Part shown: positions 42,778 through 54,533 of the stretch, in pieces
Position numbering within the stretch: the stretch's first letter is position 1
Layout of the letters: the number at the start of each line of letters is the position of its first letter
Source of the DNA: Reticulitermes speratus
Taxonomy: Eukaryota > Arthropoda > Insecta > Blattodea > Rhinotermitidae
Direction: 5' to 3'
NCBI GenBank assembly: GCA_021186555.1
Contig: JAJKFL010000006.1
Coordinates: forward strand, 3,395,715-3,459,714
Length of the DNA stretch: 64,000 bases
Notes under the pieces: model-generated
Told to the model about the DNA's origin: nothing
The model's input: only the letters and a program-made list of their open reading frames with translations
Database searches by the model: none
Made by a program: the position numbers and the translations under genes

Positions 42778-42970
42778 GGGTAAAGGTAAAGGTAAAGGTA
42801 AATTTGTCTCTGTCTATGTCATGAAGGTATTAAGGGAAGTAGAGGCATAGCGCCACTAATTCTTAACCTCGGCGCTAAATGGTGGTGAGTTCCGGGCGCT
42901 TTACCGTAGGGGAAAGAGCCCCCGAAACCCACTGAATAGGAGGCTGGGTGGGCCCCAGTTTCGACATGTA
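42778..42970 (-). repeat. SINE family C, head-truncated copy
   Basis: (GGTAAA)n tail at 42779-42800, then CATGAAGGTATTAAGGGAAG, CCTCGGCGCTAAATGGTGG and GGAGGCTGGGTGGGCCCCAG. It stops before box B. Confidence 0.8.
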
Positions 42971-43054
42971 CGATCCACTACTTCCAATATTCCATCATTA
43001 ACTGCAGTTTTCTAAAACCACGGCTTCAATTTTTACAGTATTAATAAGCCCAAA

Positions 43055-43240
43055 CTGTCGGTACAGTAAGTGGGCTAAAGTCTGGAGGATCCGAGATTCA
43101 ATTCCCGGCAAGATCGAAAGATTTTTCTCTCCTCCAAGAAGTCCACACCAGTTTTGGGGCCAAACCAGCCTCCTATTCAATGGGCAACATGGGTTCCTTT
43201 CCACGGGGTAAAGCAGCCGGGGCCTGAAGTTGATTATTCT
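43055..43240 (+). repeat. SINE family C, diverged plus-strand copy
   Basis: Decayed head with TTCAATTCCCGGC as box B, then CCAGCCTCCTATTCAATGGG and GGGGTAAAGCAGCCGGGGCC. Its 3' end is cut by the 41-bp array. Confidence 0.7.
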
Positions 43241-43242
43241 CT

Positions 43243-44235
43243 CCAAGCAGTAGCTTTTTTATATTTGCCATTATGGTCCTTTATCAGCAGTAGCTTCTTT
43301 ATATTTGCCATTATTATCCAGTTATCAGCAGTAGCTTCTTTATATTTGTCATTATTATCCACTTATCAGCAGTAGCATCATTATATTTGCCATTATGGTC
43401 GAGTTATCAGCAGTAGCTTCTTTATATTTGCCATTATTATCCACTTATCAGCAGTAGCATCATTATATTTGCCATTATGTTACATTTATCAGCAGTAACG
43501 TCTTTATATTTGCCATTATGGTCCTTTATCAGCAGTAGCTTCTTTATATTTGTCATTATGGTCGAGTTATCAGCAGTAGCTTCTTTATATTTGCCATTAT
43601 TATCCAGTTATCAGCAGTAGCTTCTTTATATTTGCCATTATTATCCACTTATCAGCAGTAGCATCATTATATTTGCCATTATGGTCGTTATCAGCAGTAG
43701 CTTCTTTATATTTGCCATTATTATCCACTTATCAGCAGTAGCATCATTATATTTTCCATTATGGTCCATTTATCAGCAGTAACGTCTTTATATTTGACAT
43801 TATGGTCCAGTTATCAGCAGTAGCCTCTTTATATTTGCCACTATGGTCCAGTTATCAGCAGTAGCATACTTATATTTCCCATTATGGTCCAGTTATTAGC
43901 AGTAGCATACTTATACTTGCCATTATGGTCCAGTTATCAGCAGTAGCTTCTTTATATTTGCCATTATTATCCACTTATCAGCAGTAGCATACTTATATTT
44001 GCCATTATGGTCCAGTTATCAGCAGTAGCTTCTTTATATTTGCCATTATTATCCACTTATCAGCAGTAGCATCATTATATTTCCATTATGGTCCATTTAT
44101 CAGCAGTAACGTCTTTATATTTGACATTATGGTCCAGTTATCAGCAGTAGCTCTTTATATTTGCCACTATGGTTCAGTTATCAGCAGTAGCATACTTATA
44201 TTTGCCATTATGGTCCAGTTATCAGCAGTAGCATC
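43243..44235. repeat. 41-bp minisatellite, about 24 units
   Basis: The unit is GCAGTAGCTTCTTTATATTT then GCCATTATTATCCACTTATCA. Two main variants (TTATTATCCACTT and TTATGGTCCAGTT) partly alternate, and blocks of several units recur, so there is higher-order structure. It starts inside a SINE body. Confidence 0.95.
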
Positions 44236-44239
44236 TCCA

Positions 44240-45280
44240 GACCCGTATCATTTTATTCACATATAAATAAGGTAAGCCACCGAACAAAAAACTTATTACA
44301 TGAATCCACTGGAACAATTTGAATATCGTACAACTTTGACGAAAACTGAGCTGAGAATTTATTTCTACATCTTTATTTCTCAATGTCTATGGTTCAGGAC
44401 ATATTTATCAAGTTTCACCTCAGATACGAGCATAAACGTGTGTATATTTTGTGTCCGCAAATATAAGAAATAAAAATCTCTCGTCAAATTATATTCAAAT
44501 TATATATACTCTAAGATACCAAATTTCATAAACATCAGTCACACTGTTTCAGAGATTGTAATTGCGTCTGTACAGATATGGCAGAACTACTACGTGATTT
44601 TTTGCAAATCTTTGTTGCAAATAAAGCGGACTGTGCAAATTTTCAAAACTCATTCCTTCTTTACATTATTACGGAACACAACTGTCTATTAGTTACGACT
44701 CCCTTTACAACTCTGAAAATCTAAATCCGTTGTATTATAGTAGAGAATTTCAGGCTATATATTTCATAGGATGCGAAAAGTGGTTTTAAATGATTCGATG
44801 GTGTGTGTCTAAACCAGGTTTAGCAAGTGAAAATACATACACAGGAGGATGAAGGCTGTACAGTGCGTTGTATTGTTATGTTGCCAAACTCTGATTTATC
44901 TAGGAAACCACGGCGCGCGCTACGCAGTTGACTATGATTGATGAATGCAGTGTGTTTTCATGTAGCTGCATGTACAAGGGGAAAACCACCGTATCCTTCC
45001 CTCAGGGGGTGCAGCTGTGTATTCTCAGTACGAGAGATACTGCAGGGAGGGGTCAGGGGTCTGTAGCGCCAGAGTGGGTACACAAAACGAAAAAAAAAAT
45101 TGCACGTATTCCGAATTTAATGGCAACGTATTTGTACATTTGTATAAAATACACTGTGCTGGACAATTGCAGCCACAGAGTACAGAGCATACAAATAAAT
45201 AAGCATCAATACACGCGACAATAGAGAAGTGATTTAATTGGGTTCAGTTTTTATCCGCAGTCCCTCTCCTGAGACAGATA
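44240..45280. other. no recognised feature
   Basis: AT-rich sequence. The 98-aa plus frame at 44928-45224 has no domain that I recognise. Confidence 0.4.
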
Positions 45281-45284
45281 TTGC

Positions 45285-45482
45285 ATCTGGCTCAGGACAG
45301 CGATAAGTGGTTGACCTTGACCCTTCTGAACACTGTAATGAACCTTCGGGTTTCTTAAATTGCTGGGGAATGTCTTGACAACATGAAGCATTACTAGCTA
45401 CTTAGCTTCTGAACAAGTACCTTGCAACAAAGGTTTAGTTAATTGGTTAGTTAGTTTGTTGGTTACTTAGTTAGTAAGAGAA
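45285..45482 (+). repeat. GTTA-tail LINE 3' end
   Basis: CTGGCTCAGGACAGCGATAA, GAACACTGTAATGAACCTTC and a 3' UTR with a decayed TCTGAACAAGTACCTTGCAA, ending in a GGTTAGTTAGTTTGTTGGTT tail. Fifty bases later a complex array begins. Confidence 0.75.
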
Positions 45483-45529
45483 TCAGTTATGCGATGTGAA
45501 TTAGGAACGCTATTGTTGAAAGTGCAATG

Positions 45530-46160
45530 CGACTGAAACCTGATGACAATAACATGACAAGTGTAATCTGATGACAATAACGATGATAGGAATAAGATGA
45601 CAGGAGCTCGATGACAGGAGACGGATAACAGGAAACTGATAACAATAATGATGATATTAACCTTACGACAGAAACCTGATGACAATAACATGACAAGTGT
45701 AATCTGATGACAATAACGATGATAGGAGCTCGATGACAGGAGACGGATAACAGGAAACTGATAACAATAATGATGATATTAACCTGACGACAGAAACCTG
45801 ATGACAATAACATGACAAGTGTAATCTGATGACAATAACGATGATAGGAATACGATGACAGGAGCTCGATGACAGGAGACCGATAACAGGAAATTGATAA
45901 CAATAATGATGATATTAACCTGACGACAGAAACCTGATGACAATAACATGACAAGTGTAATCTGATGACAACAACGATGATAGGAATACGATGACAGGAG
46001 CTCGATGACAGGAGACCGATAACAGGAAACTGATAACAATAATGGTGACATTAACCTGACGACAGAAACCTTGTGACAGTAACATGAACTCGATAACAGG
46101 AACGTGATGATAGTAACCTGATGACAGGAAACTGATGACAGTAACTGGATTAAAGGAATC
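45530..46160. repeat. complex minisatellite, 122-136-bp higher-order unit
   Basis: Built from short CTGATGACA/GATAACAGGAA motifs. AACATGACAAGTGTAATCTG recurs at 45551, 45687, 45809 and 45945, giving periods of 136, 122 and 136. A 14-bp block (AATACGATGACAGG type) is present or absent between units. The 74-155-aa minus frames are artefacts. Confidence 0.9.
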
Positions 46161-46169
46161 TGATGACAA

Positions 46170-46715
46170 CTTCCCTCACGCAGGACGATCCTCCCTCGGC
46201 AATGCTCTGTTACGTAGTCTGTCGCAGGTGTGGTAAAGCCGGACGTAACGGCCAGATAAGACGTCAGGAAGAGTGGAAAATTTGGTTTTCTTCTCCAAGG
46301 AGCAGTTTGGTCATAAAGTTCTGATCGTTACGTTCTGTTACACCACTCTCCCTATGCACTGTGTTTCTCTCTTATTCTGTTTCTGCTCCTCTTCTCTTTG
46401 CACGCAACTTCGCTCCTGCCCCACTCGTATCACGACCAGCACATGTGACGACATTGCCTATGACACCCCGGAGATAGGCAAGGCAACAGACCGGCGTGAT
46501 GGCACAGAGACGAGTTGGCTGCGGTGTGCACAAAAACGGCACATGTGAAGACGCGGGCTTTAGAAGTTGCTGCGACCACTGTCATTGAATGCATGGAGCA
46601 TGCGCAAGATATCACTTCGTCATGGCCGTGATGATTCGAACTGTGACATTCTGGTGTAAGACGCCGTGGAGGATGTACCTTTGTGGTGGGTATTAAACGG
46701 TGTCAGTATTAGAGG
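46170..46715. other. no recognised feature
   Basis: No gene or repeat recognised. AAGACGCCGTGGAGG at 46660 may be a foldback-family scrap. Confidence 0.4.
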
Positions 46716-46716
46716 C

Positions 46717-47313
46717 TGACTGACTGACTGAAGGACTGGCTGACTGACTGCCTAAAGGACTAACTGACTGACTGACTGACTGACTGAAGGACTGACTGAC
46801 TGAAGTACTGACTGAAGGACTAACTGACTGACTGACTGACTGAATTACTGGCTGACTGACTGAAAGACTGGCTGGCTGACTGACTGAAGGACTGACTGAC
46901 TGAAGGACTGACTGACTGAAGGACTGACTGACTGACTGAAGGACTGACTGACTGACTGAAGGACTGACCGAAGGAGTGACTGACTGAAGGACTGGCTGAC
47001 TGACTGAATTACTGGCTGACTGACTGAAGGACTGGCTGACTTGTTGAATTACTGGCTGACTGACTGAAGGACTGGCTGACTGACTGAAGGACTGACTGAC
47101 TGACTGAAGGACTGACTAACTGACTAACTGAAGGACTGGCTGTTTGACTGACTAAAAGACTGGCTGATTGACTGACTGAAAGACTGGCTGACTGACTGAA
47201 GGACTGGCTGACTGACTGACTGAATTACTGGCTGACTGACTGAAGGACTGGCTGACTGACTGAATGACTGGCTCAATTACTGACTGAAGGACTGACTGAA
47301 TGACTGGCTGACT
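46717..47313. repeat. (CTGA)n-based array with GAAGGACTGGCTGACTGACT units
   Basis: Tetranucleotide CTGA runs broken by AAGGA, AATTA and GGCTG blocks every 16-24 bases. At the right end GATTAACTCCACGGTCCAGG resembles an inverted LINE end (CTGTGCTCCATGGAGTTAG), so it may be a LINE tail expansion on the minus strand. Confidence 0.9.
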
Positions 47314-47319
47314 GATTAA

Positions 47320-47765
47320 CTCCACGGTCCAGGGTCCCAGTTCAGAAAGTCATCTAGAATCATCATTAAATTTCGTTACTGAGATCGTCTTTGCCTTATA
47401 AATGGTTAATTGTAGCATGATAGGGCAGATGACTGCTGGATGATTAACTGCGTCAAGACAGCGAAAGGAGACGTCGGGGCACACCATCCCAGGATTTGGC
47501 ACGGCCAGACTGAGGAAAAACACAATTCTAAGTCACGATATCATAGGGACGCACAAGCCCAGGACACCAGGTAGCCCGGACCACCAAATTTTGTGTTGTT
47601 CCAACTAATATTTGTGGGTCCTCAATGTCGCTCTTCTGGCGCCAGGAATTTTGAGCTGGGCCCTAGATACTTGGAAAATTTTGCACCCCTGGGATATCGG
47701 CTGTCCCAACAGAGATTCGAAGAGGAAAAGCTTAGAATAGAGGCCAAAAACGACATCGCTATATC
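47320..47765. other. no recognised feature
   Basis: No gene or repeat recognised. Confidence 0.4.
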
Positions 47766-47769
47766 AATA

Positions 47770-47930
47770 TTAGGTGACACCGTGTAGTCTGGTAGGTGGT
47801 TACCAAACTCTCGGAATAATGTAGTGCCTTCGATGTCAGTTACTGTCCTAAAGACAGAGACGCATTTTGACGTCAGTACATGTCAACCAAACTACACGGC
47901 GTCAAGGCCCAAGAGACCGTAATCTTCCTT
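47770..47930. repeat. foldback-family fragment
   Basis: GTGACACCGTGTAGTCTGGT at left and CCAAACTACACGGCGTCAAG at right are inverted partners. The interior lacks the GACGTTTCGG core. Short and diverged. Confidence 0.5.
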
Positions 47931-47934
47931 TAAT

Positions 47935-49655
47935 ATTTCTGGACTAAAATTTCGTGTCCATTCACGTCTACCACATGCGTGCTACATGCACCGTTTATGT
48001 ACGCCTCCTTTATTGGGTCACTCTAATAGTAATAATGTTTTTGCTGCTTAACTTTGGCACTGAATTGGTAACATTGAAAAATGGGAGAATCACAAATTTA
48101 GGGTAAAGAGATTTCAATTATGAATCTTAATTCAAGATCTATTTCAAGATTTTGCTACATGCAAAGCTAGAACGATGACCAAAAAACGACTTATACAGCA
48201 TAGCTTCGACAATTGTGAAACTCGATGTTCGGGATTTCGACCGTTCGTGATCACCCATTTTACCAGCTTTGTTTTGACCTATCGTGACTTGTTCCGACTA
48301 ATCGGGATGAGACCACGTGGTTGACGAGTCGCCTTACCCTATTCTCCTGCTACTGCGCAGATCACTCTAAGCTCAGTCAAACTCTTTCATTTAGTGAATT
48401 TGCTTGCTTTTGTGTTTTATGGAATGAAATTCCCCTTCAATCACTCGACGTATTATACGCTTCCAAAAAATTGTATTTTATTAAAAATAAACTTTAATGC
48501 GCATTATGGTTTTTAGTTTATTGTATATATTATTAATATTATATAAAATATACGTATAAAACATATAATTATATAAATATATAATTATACATAATATAAT
48601 ATACATTCAGATGTTTGTGATACTTTTATCGGTCTCAAAAAATCACGGCCACCGAGACTCTACTGTATTCCGTAACGTCGACGTGTGCAGTCCCCGCTCG
48701 TCCTACCCTAATGACGCATGTAACGGATAAGCCAAGTAAGATCCGGCAGATACCTCCGTAACCGTAAACGTGGCGACGCTACTGACTGTAACCTCAACTC
48801 CCTTACACACTATGCAGAACTGACAACTGGACATAGTCCACTTTATGTCCAAGTGTTCCGTATAACAAGGGAGATGGTAGAAACAGAGTGTTGTTAGTGC
48901 GGGGAATACGTGTAAAGTAGCTGGAATGTAGGGTTTTGCTACTGAGAGGAGAGAGAGAAGTTAAAATGAGAGTACAAAATTGGTTTACGATCCTCCGGTG
49001 TGCACGGAAACGTCGGTCATAAAATGCTGATTGCTGACGCAGGAAGGTAAAGGGAATACATCGCTGACTTATCGCCTGGGCTCTGTCGTCAAGCTAAAGT
49101 CGTCTATGTCTCTTACAGCTCTGTAATTGTTTATAAGTGTCTTCTAGCTCGCATTTCCCTTTATAAGCAGTCCAAATGGTGTACATAAATGTGTCCTCTA
49201 TCTCATTACAGCTCCTTATTGCTTATATAAATACGAAACCATGAATCTGCTATTGTTCTGACCACATGTTGTTCTGTTGCAGGCAATAAATGGAAGCAAT
49301 TTGGCAGCATATCGTGTATCTCCACCTGCCTGTCGAGCATTGTTGCTTTGTTGTCTGTGGCTGTTAGAGGACTGATGTGTAAGTATTCAGCACATCTCTA
49401 CACACACTCCATATTTAAATATTGCGAGCTTTCAGACAACTTTATGGCAGTACGTAGCGCTCCTTGTGGTATCTCACAAAATTAACATAAATGGTTTGTG
49501 CATTATGTAAACAGTCACTACACCTAGAAGTGTCTAGTCTTAGCCCTGGATATGGTTACCATTGTTAAGAATATCACGCTACACGAGTATATAACGAATA
49601 AATGTACATATATGTATATAATTAAAATGTAAATTTGGGTAAAGAATCTGACAGT
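47935..49655. other. no recognised feature
   Basis: Longest stretch without repeats that I recognise. An AT-only palindromic patch lies at 48518-48605 (ATATAATTATATAAATATAT). No open frame of note, so an intron or intergenic DNA. Confidence 0.4.
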
Positions 49656-49915
49656 CGATCCTAATGGCCGCGCGGTCTAAGGCGTCGGTCTGCTGCCGTT
49701 CGCTTGCTGGGATTGCGGGTTCGAATCCCGCCGGGCGCATTGATGTCTGTCTCTTGTGAGTGTTGTGTGTTGTCAGGTGGAGGTCTCTGCGACGGGCTGA
49801 TCACTCGTCCAGAGGAGTCCTACCGAGTGTGGTGTGTCTAAAGTGTGTGATCGTGAAGCCTCGATAATGAGGAGATCCTGGCTCACTAGGGGCTGTTGCG
49901 ACATGGAAAAAATAT
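49656..49915 (+). repeat. SINE family A copy
   Basis: Head with box A TGGCCGCGCGGTCTAAGG and box B GGGTTCGAATCCCG, body GACGGGCTGATCACTCGTCC, and a decayed 3' end (TCACTAGGGGCTGTTGCGAC). A short A-rich tail follows. Confidence 0.9.
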
Positions 49916-49919
49916 ACTG

Positions 49920-50429
49920 AACTGCTCTTTAAAAACCGTAGTTGCCGTACATACTGGTAACATTACGGAGTAAATTTTATAAAATCTTTATGTTTTTTTG
50001 TTAGGTAGGAGTTACGAAAGGGTTTAATTGCTTTACATTGCATGTGCTTTGTATTATGTACAGGTTTTATATGGATAAGAGTTTGAGTGCTATAAAGAGG
50101 AGATTGTGTTGTGTGTGCGTTAAAACAGGGCGTAGTCCATCAGATTGGAAACAGCTTACAGACAGACCTACGGCATCCAACGTCAGGTTAAAATAAAGTG
50201 CCTGAAAAAATACGCCGCTAATAATTAAATAAAAATTGGCATTAATTATAATGAATACCAATTTTTATTTTGTTTCGTGGAGCAGAACAGGGCAAAATCG
50301 CGAACCATCTTCGGCACGACGACAAGACGAGTTCTATTTGGCCCTAAGTTGTGCCTTGGGAAGAAGTTTCGTTTATATTTTCAGAGGGTAGTAATATGGA
50401 ATATTTCAATTATTTGGTATTCCAAAACT
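49920..50429. other. no recognised feature
   Basis: No gene or repeat recognised. Confidence 0.4.
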
Positions 50430-50433
50430 TTAA

Positions 50434-51010
50434 CCTTTTAAAGCCCAGTGGTCATTATATGTACCACCACGTTTAACATTCACAAATTCTACGTTCTGCC
50501 CACACAGTGTATTTATGTGTTTTGTGTGGATCTCAGAACAAACAGCGATTATTTCACTGTACAGCATTAACTGACTGGTTTGTATAACTGAGACGGAGTG
50601 TGTTTACTGCGCGGTACGGACTGTATTTATGTGTTTTGTGTGGATCTCAGAACAAACAGCGATTATTTCACTGTACAACATTAACTGACTGGTTTGTGTA
50701 ACTGAGACGGAGTGTGTTTACTGCGCGGTACGGACTGTATTTATGTGTTTTGTGTGGATCTCGGAACAAACAGCGATTATTTCACTGTACAACATTAACT
50801 GACTGGTTTGTATAACTGAGACGGAGTGTGTTTACTGCGCGGTACGGACTGTATTTATGTGTTTTGTGTGGATCTCAGAACAAACAGCGATTATTTCACT
50901 GTACCACATTAACTGACTGGTTTATATAACTGAGACGGGTGTGTTTACTGCGCGGTACGGACTGAATCTTAAATGTTACTAGAAAATAGTTGCTTCAAAT
51001 CTCTAACAGT
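50434..51010 (+). mobile_element. TTAA MITE with internal 114-bp array (4 units)
   Basis: Preceded by TTAA (50430-50433), left end CCTTTTAAAGCCCAGTGGTC, then TCTACGTTCTGCCCACACAG and about four units of the 114-bp core (50505-50965, GTTTACTGCGCGGTACGGAC at each end). One unit has CTGTACCACATT and a lost A. The right end has decayed into the next copy at 51.01 kb. The TTAA target suggests a piggyBac-like MITE; no transposase is present. Confidence 0.75.
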
Positions 51011-51014
51011 TTAA

Positions 51015-51247
51015 ACCTTCTAAAGCCCAGTGTTACTTATGTACCAACAAGTTTTAACATTCAACAAATTCTATAGTTTTGCCCACACGGTGTATTTATG
51101 TGTTTTTGTATTTATCTCAGAACAAACAGCGTCCTTTGCCCTACATAACAGAAAGACATTGGTTTTTATAACCGAGATAGAAAGTGTTTACTGCGCGGTA
51201 CAATCTGGGTCTTTAAAGAAAAGAGTTTACGTTTCGTCTGTACAGAG
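51015..51247 (+). mobile_element. TTAA MITE, single-core copy
   Basis: Left TTAA at 51011-51014 and CCTTCTAAAGCCCAGTGTTA; one diverged core (CTGCGCGGTACAATCTGGGT); right AGAGTTAA with TTAA at 51248-51251. Lies end to end with the 50.4-kb copy. The 73-aa frame is accidental. Confidence 0.7.
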
Positions 51248-51249
51248 TT

Positions 51250-51515
51250 AATACTTACAAGATAGTAGATTCTTTAATGCAACTTTATTATTTTCACAAA
51301 TAAGAACAAACATTCAATATCCTTTAAGTTACAATCGTTAACAACCAAATAGTTCCTGTATTGATATTATCCTCACTTCTAATCACTTTTGAAGAAAAAA
51401 TATATTAATTTCAAAAAATAAAGTTTATACGTTATCAATAATATATGTAAATAAGCACACAATTTACTAAATAAATATCAATATTTATTTCGTTCCTGAC
51501 TTCCATTTCTGAAGT
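51250..51515. other. no recognised feature
   Basis: AT-rich sequence. Confidence 0.4.
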
Positions 51516-51519
51516 ACAT

Positions 51520-51765
51520 TCGGGATAGCTCAGTCAATATAGTGAATGGGCTGTGGGTTGGACTGGTCGAGGTTCGATTTCAAATGTTCAGACCGGCTGT
51601 AGAGCCTATCCATGGATGATGGAGTGTGAAACTGACCATTCTCCTCCCTCTACTACCAAAGTTGAGAATGAGTGGAGCTATCTTCTACACCCCCCCCCCC
51701 CCCCCGTGTAACCCCATGGAATGCAAAGGGGCATCTGTACCTTTAACTTTATTTTCATTTATGAA
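51520..51765 (+). repeat. SINE family C-like, diverged copy
   Basis: Head CGGGATAGCTCAGTCAATAT and a box-B-like GAGGTTCGATTTCAAA, body with CTACTACCAAAGTTGAGAAT, a C-run (51691-51706) and a CTGTACCTTTAACTTT tail. Confidence 0.65.
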
Positions 51766-51769
51766 GAAA

Positions 51770-52290
51770 GAAAGAAAAGAAAATTGTATTTCACTGTAGC
51801 ACAAATTTGAGCGGCATTTCGGTACTAGCTTTTCCGTGCCTTCAGTATCATACTAAATGGATAACAGCCTCCACCGTTTCTCTCACCTCCAGTGAATAAT
51901 GAACAGTCTAATCGCTTTGCCACACTCATTAGCACACAGCGTCTGCGGTCCGGCTCGCTATTTGTCTACCAGTCGAAACCCAGTCGACAGATGAGGCAGG
52001 ACATATGTATATGTACATATGTATGTATTTATATAAGCATGCATGTACAAATATGTCTCTATGTATGATGTATTTGTCTGTATATACATGTATATATGTA
52101 TGTTTATTCATTTGTGCTTACATACGTATGTGTCTTGTGTTGTATTTTTAAGTAACGTCTTCACAAATTTATATACATGTAGCCTCATTCCCTACAGTAG
52201 TTTTTCTAACAGGATACACATTTTTCACCATGCTTATGACAAAGGCGCCCTTTTGCATAACTTTGTAATTTTTATTGCTGTCAGTAAACT
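51770..52290. other. no recognised feature
   Basis: Contains an ATGTATATGTACATATGTAT-type tract at 52003-52100. No gene recognised. Confidence 0.4.
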
Positions 52291-52297
52291 AATTTAA

Positions 52298-52525
52298 CCT
52301 TCTAAAGTCTAACGGTTACTTCATACATCAACAGTTGTAACATTCACAAATTCTACATTCTGCCCACACTGTATTTATGTGTATTGTATTTGTATTACAG
52401 CAAACAGCAACTTTTGCCTTATATAACATAAATTGATTTGTTTTTTTAACCGAGATAAAAAGTGTTTACTGCGCGGTACGAACTGGGTCTTTAAATGAAA
52501 CAGTTTATGTTTCGTGTTTAAAGGG
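52298..52525 (+). mobile_element. TTAA MITE, best single-core copy
   Basis: TTAA on both sides (52294-52297, 52526-52529). Ends CCTTCTAAAGTC and GTGTTTAAAGGG are inverted partners (CCCTTTAAA type). It is 228 bp with one core (GTTTACTGCGCGGTACGAAC). It gives the likely ancestral structure of the copies that carry the 114-bp array. The piggyBac-like assignment is inferred from TTAA and CCCTTT ends. Confidence 0.85.
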
Positions 52526-52577
52526 TTAAATTTGCTATAAAGAAACTGACCGCTTTGTAGCACAGAACCCACTACAC

Positions 52578-52680
52578 CTTTTAGTTAGTTAGTTAGTTAG
52601 TTAGTTCCTGTCGCTCCTTGCGGAGCATAGGGTCTCCTTTCAGAGGTTTCTTGGTCTGCACTATACCTGTTACACACGGT
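52578..52680 (-). repeat. LINE 3' end with TTAG tail, another family
   Basis: (TTAG)n at 52581-52604, then CCTGTCGCTCCTTGCGGAGC and ATAGGGTCTCC. On the minus strand it reads as a LINE 3' end running into its AACT-type tail. Short, 5'-truncated. Confidence 0.5.
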
Positions 52681-52684
52681 GATA

Positions 52685-53535
52685 TAACTTCTGTTGCTAT
52701 ACATAATTGTAAAAATCTGTCAGAATAAAAAGTGGGGCATCATTGTCCATTTTACTCTACACTGTCCACTGTAGAGAAATAGAACACTTAAAAGATTCTA
52801 ATCGTATCGAAACAATTAAAGGAACAGGAAGTTTAAAAGCTGTCCTACGGGCAAAATGGAAGTCATCAAACAATCTTGTCATTGAAACGTGGTGTCAGAT
52901 ATGACGTGTGTGGACACTATGACGTAACACAATTAATCAAACGTCAGCTGACGACTAAAACCACATCAAAACATCAACAAATAACAATGGCGCATGCTGA
53001 CACAGGAACTGATGACAACGAGTACCATCTGTTGGCGTGTTTTGTTAGCTGCTCGCCATCCAGCGCACTTGACGTAACAAGCAGTCATATTTAATTTATG
53101 ACTCTCTCTAGAATCAACATCGCTTTCACCCTCCTCATTCGCCCAATAATTTTTCCTATGATTTTACGTCAACCTTGATGTTTCCGCTCGTAAATATCAC
53201 AAATTTAATTAAGGGTTCTTCCTTACACATTCATGAAATATGGGGTATAATTTTTATAACAGCCAATTAAAATACAGGGAGACAATATGGCCGCATTAAA
53301 CCGATACATAAAGGTAACTGTTATTCTAAATTAATTGTCGTATTTATTGCTTTCTAATATTTACAGCCTGTGGACAAAATTCGTGCACTCTTATCAATGA
53401 AACCATCGAATGTTCCTGATCATACATGACCAACAACAAAGGCACAATGCAAATTACGATTTTATTCACCTCGAATTTTTAAAAACGTTTATTTTTTCCC
53501 ACAAATTGCATTTAAATGATCTACTGCCCACGTTT
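52685..53535. other. no recognised feature
   Basis: No gene or repeat recognised. Confidence 0.4.
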
Positions 53536-53539
53536 AAAC

Positions 53540-53777
53540 GCCAAACAATTCAGACGTAGGAGATACTGCAGGAAAGGCTCCATGCATCCTTAACCTACAA
53601 AAAGACATGACTGTTCTACTTCACGTTCCGGCCTAATCATTGAGCGTGAGGCCGGTTGGGCCCCACAAACCGTCTGAACGCTGCAGAGATAATAAATATT
53701 CTTCTTCTTGCTGGAAATCGAAAATTTGTTATGCGTTTCTTAACAAGATATTTACCGACTGAACTATCACAGCTGAT
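53540..53777 (-). repeat. SINE family C-like, diverged copy
   Basis: Plus-strand view: CTCCATGCATCCTTAACCTA, GAGGCCGGTTGGGCCCCACA, a box-B-like GGAAATCGAAAATTT and a head end TACCGACTGAACTATCACAG. Strongly decayed. Confidence 0.6.
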
Positions 53778-53786
53778 CCTTGTAAA

Positions 53787-54077
53787 AGGTCCCCCCCCCC
53801 CCCCATCGTGAAGGGCCCCGCAACAGATGCAACGGACGCACCACAGCCTTGAGTCTTATTTTGCAACCCTGTGACGAAGATGCTTAGTTTTTATTCGTTT
53901 TTTCCGTGTCATGGAACACCGGTGGAATGAAACTGACAGGGGAAAACCGAAGTACTTGGGTAAAAACCTGTCCCAGCGCCACTTTGTCCACCACATATCC
54001 TACATGGACCGACCCGAGACTGAACCAGGGCCTGTGCGGTGAGAGGCCGGCGACTAACCGCCTAAGCCATGACACAG
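53787..54077 (-). repeat. SINE family E copy
   Basis: The minus-strand head is at the right (GAGAGGCCGGCGACTAACCG, GAGACTGAACCAGGGCC as box B), body CCACTTTGTCCACCACATAT, 3' end at the left with GCAACCCTGTGACGAAG and a C-run. Flanked by CCTTGTAAA at 53778-53786 and 54078-54086, a probable 9-bp target duplication that may overlap the head by two bases. Confidence 0.8.
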
Positions 54078-54268
54078 CCTTGTAAATGGGTTTACATAGG
54101 CTGAGCAGTTCTGATTAAGTACGGCGGAAATTAAAAAAAAACTTTGAAAGCCACAAGTTTGCCTGCTGCAAATATTCGCTAGATAAATGTGAAAAGGTTC
54201 GTCGTTCCATAATAGTTGGAACAAGCATGCTTAGTGCAATAGGCGTGGCGACTGCGTCCTTTACCTTT

Positions 54269-54533
54269 TTTGTTAGATGCTACGGACGGACAGCAGCCTG
54301 AAGCTTATTGTGCAACCCTGTGATAAAGATGGTGATTAGTTTTTTCATTTTTCCCAAGTAATGGAGCACCGGTGGAATGAAATTGACAGGGAAAACCGAA
54401 GTACTCGGAGGAGAAAAACCTGTCGCAGTGCCACTTTGTCCACCACAAATCCCACATAGACTGACCCGGGATCGAACCCGGGCCTCCGCGGTGGGAGGCC
54501 GGCGACTAACCTTCTGAGCCATGGCACGGCCGA
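54269..54533 (-). repeat. SINE family E copy inserted in a CCTTTA tail
   Basis: Head GGGATCGAACCCGGGCC (plus-strand view of box B) and GGCCGGCGACTAACCTTC, 3' end GCTTATTGTGCAACCCTGTG. It is flanked by CCTTTACCTTT at 54258-54268 and 54534-54544, an 11-bp target duplication. That target resembles the 3' tail repeat of SINE families C and D. Confidence 0.9.

Noticed and set aside
45487-46169. Ser/Leu/His-rich minus frames resembling membrane segments
   Set aside because: Translation of a tandem array with a 122-136-bp higher-order unit.
48500-48610. AT-only palindromic patch as an origin or matrix-attachment site
   Set aside because: Composition alone is not evidence, and such tracts are common in AT-rich insect DNA.
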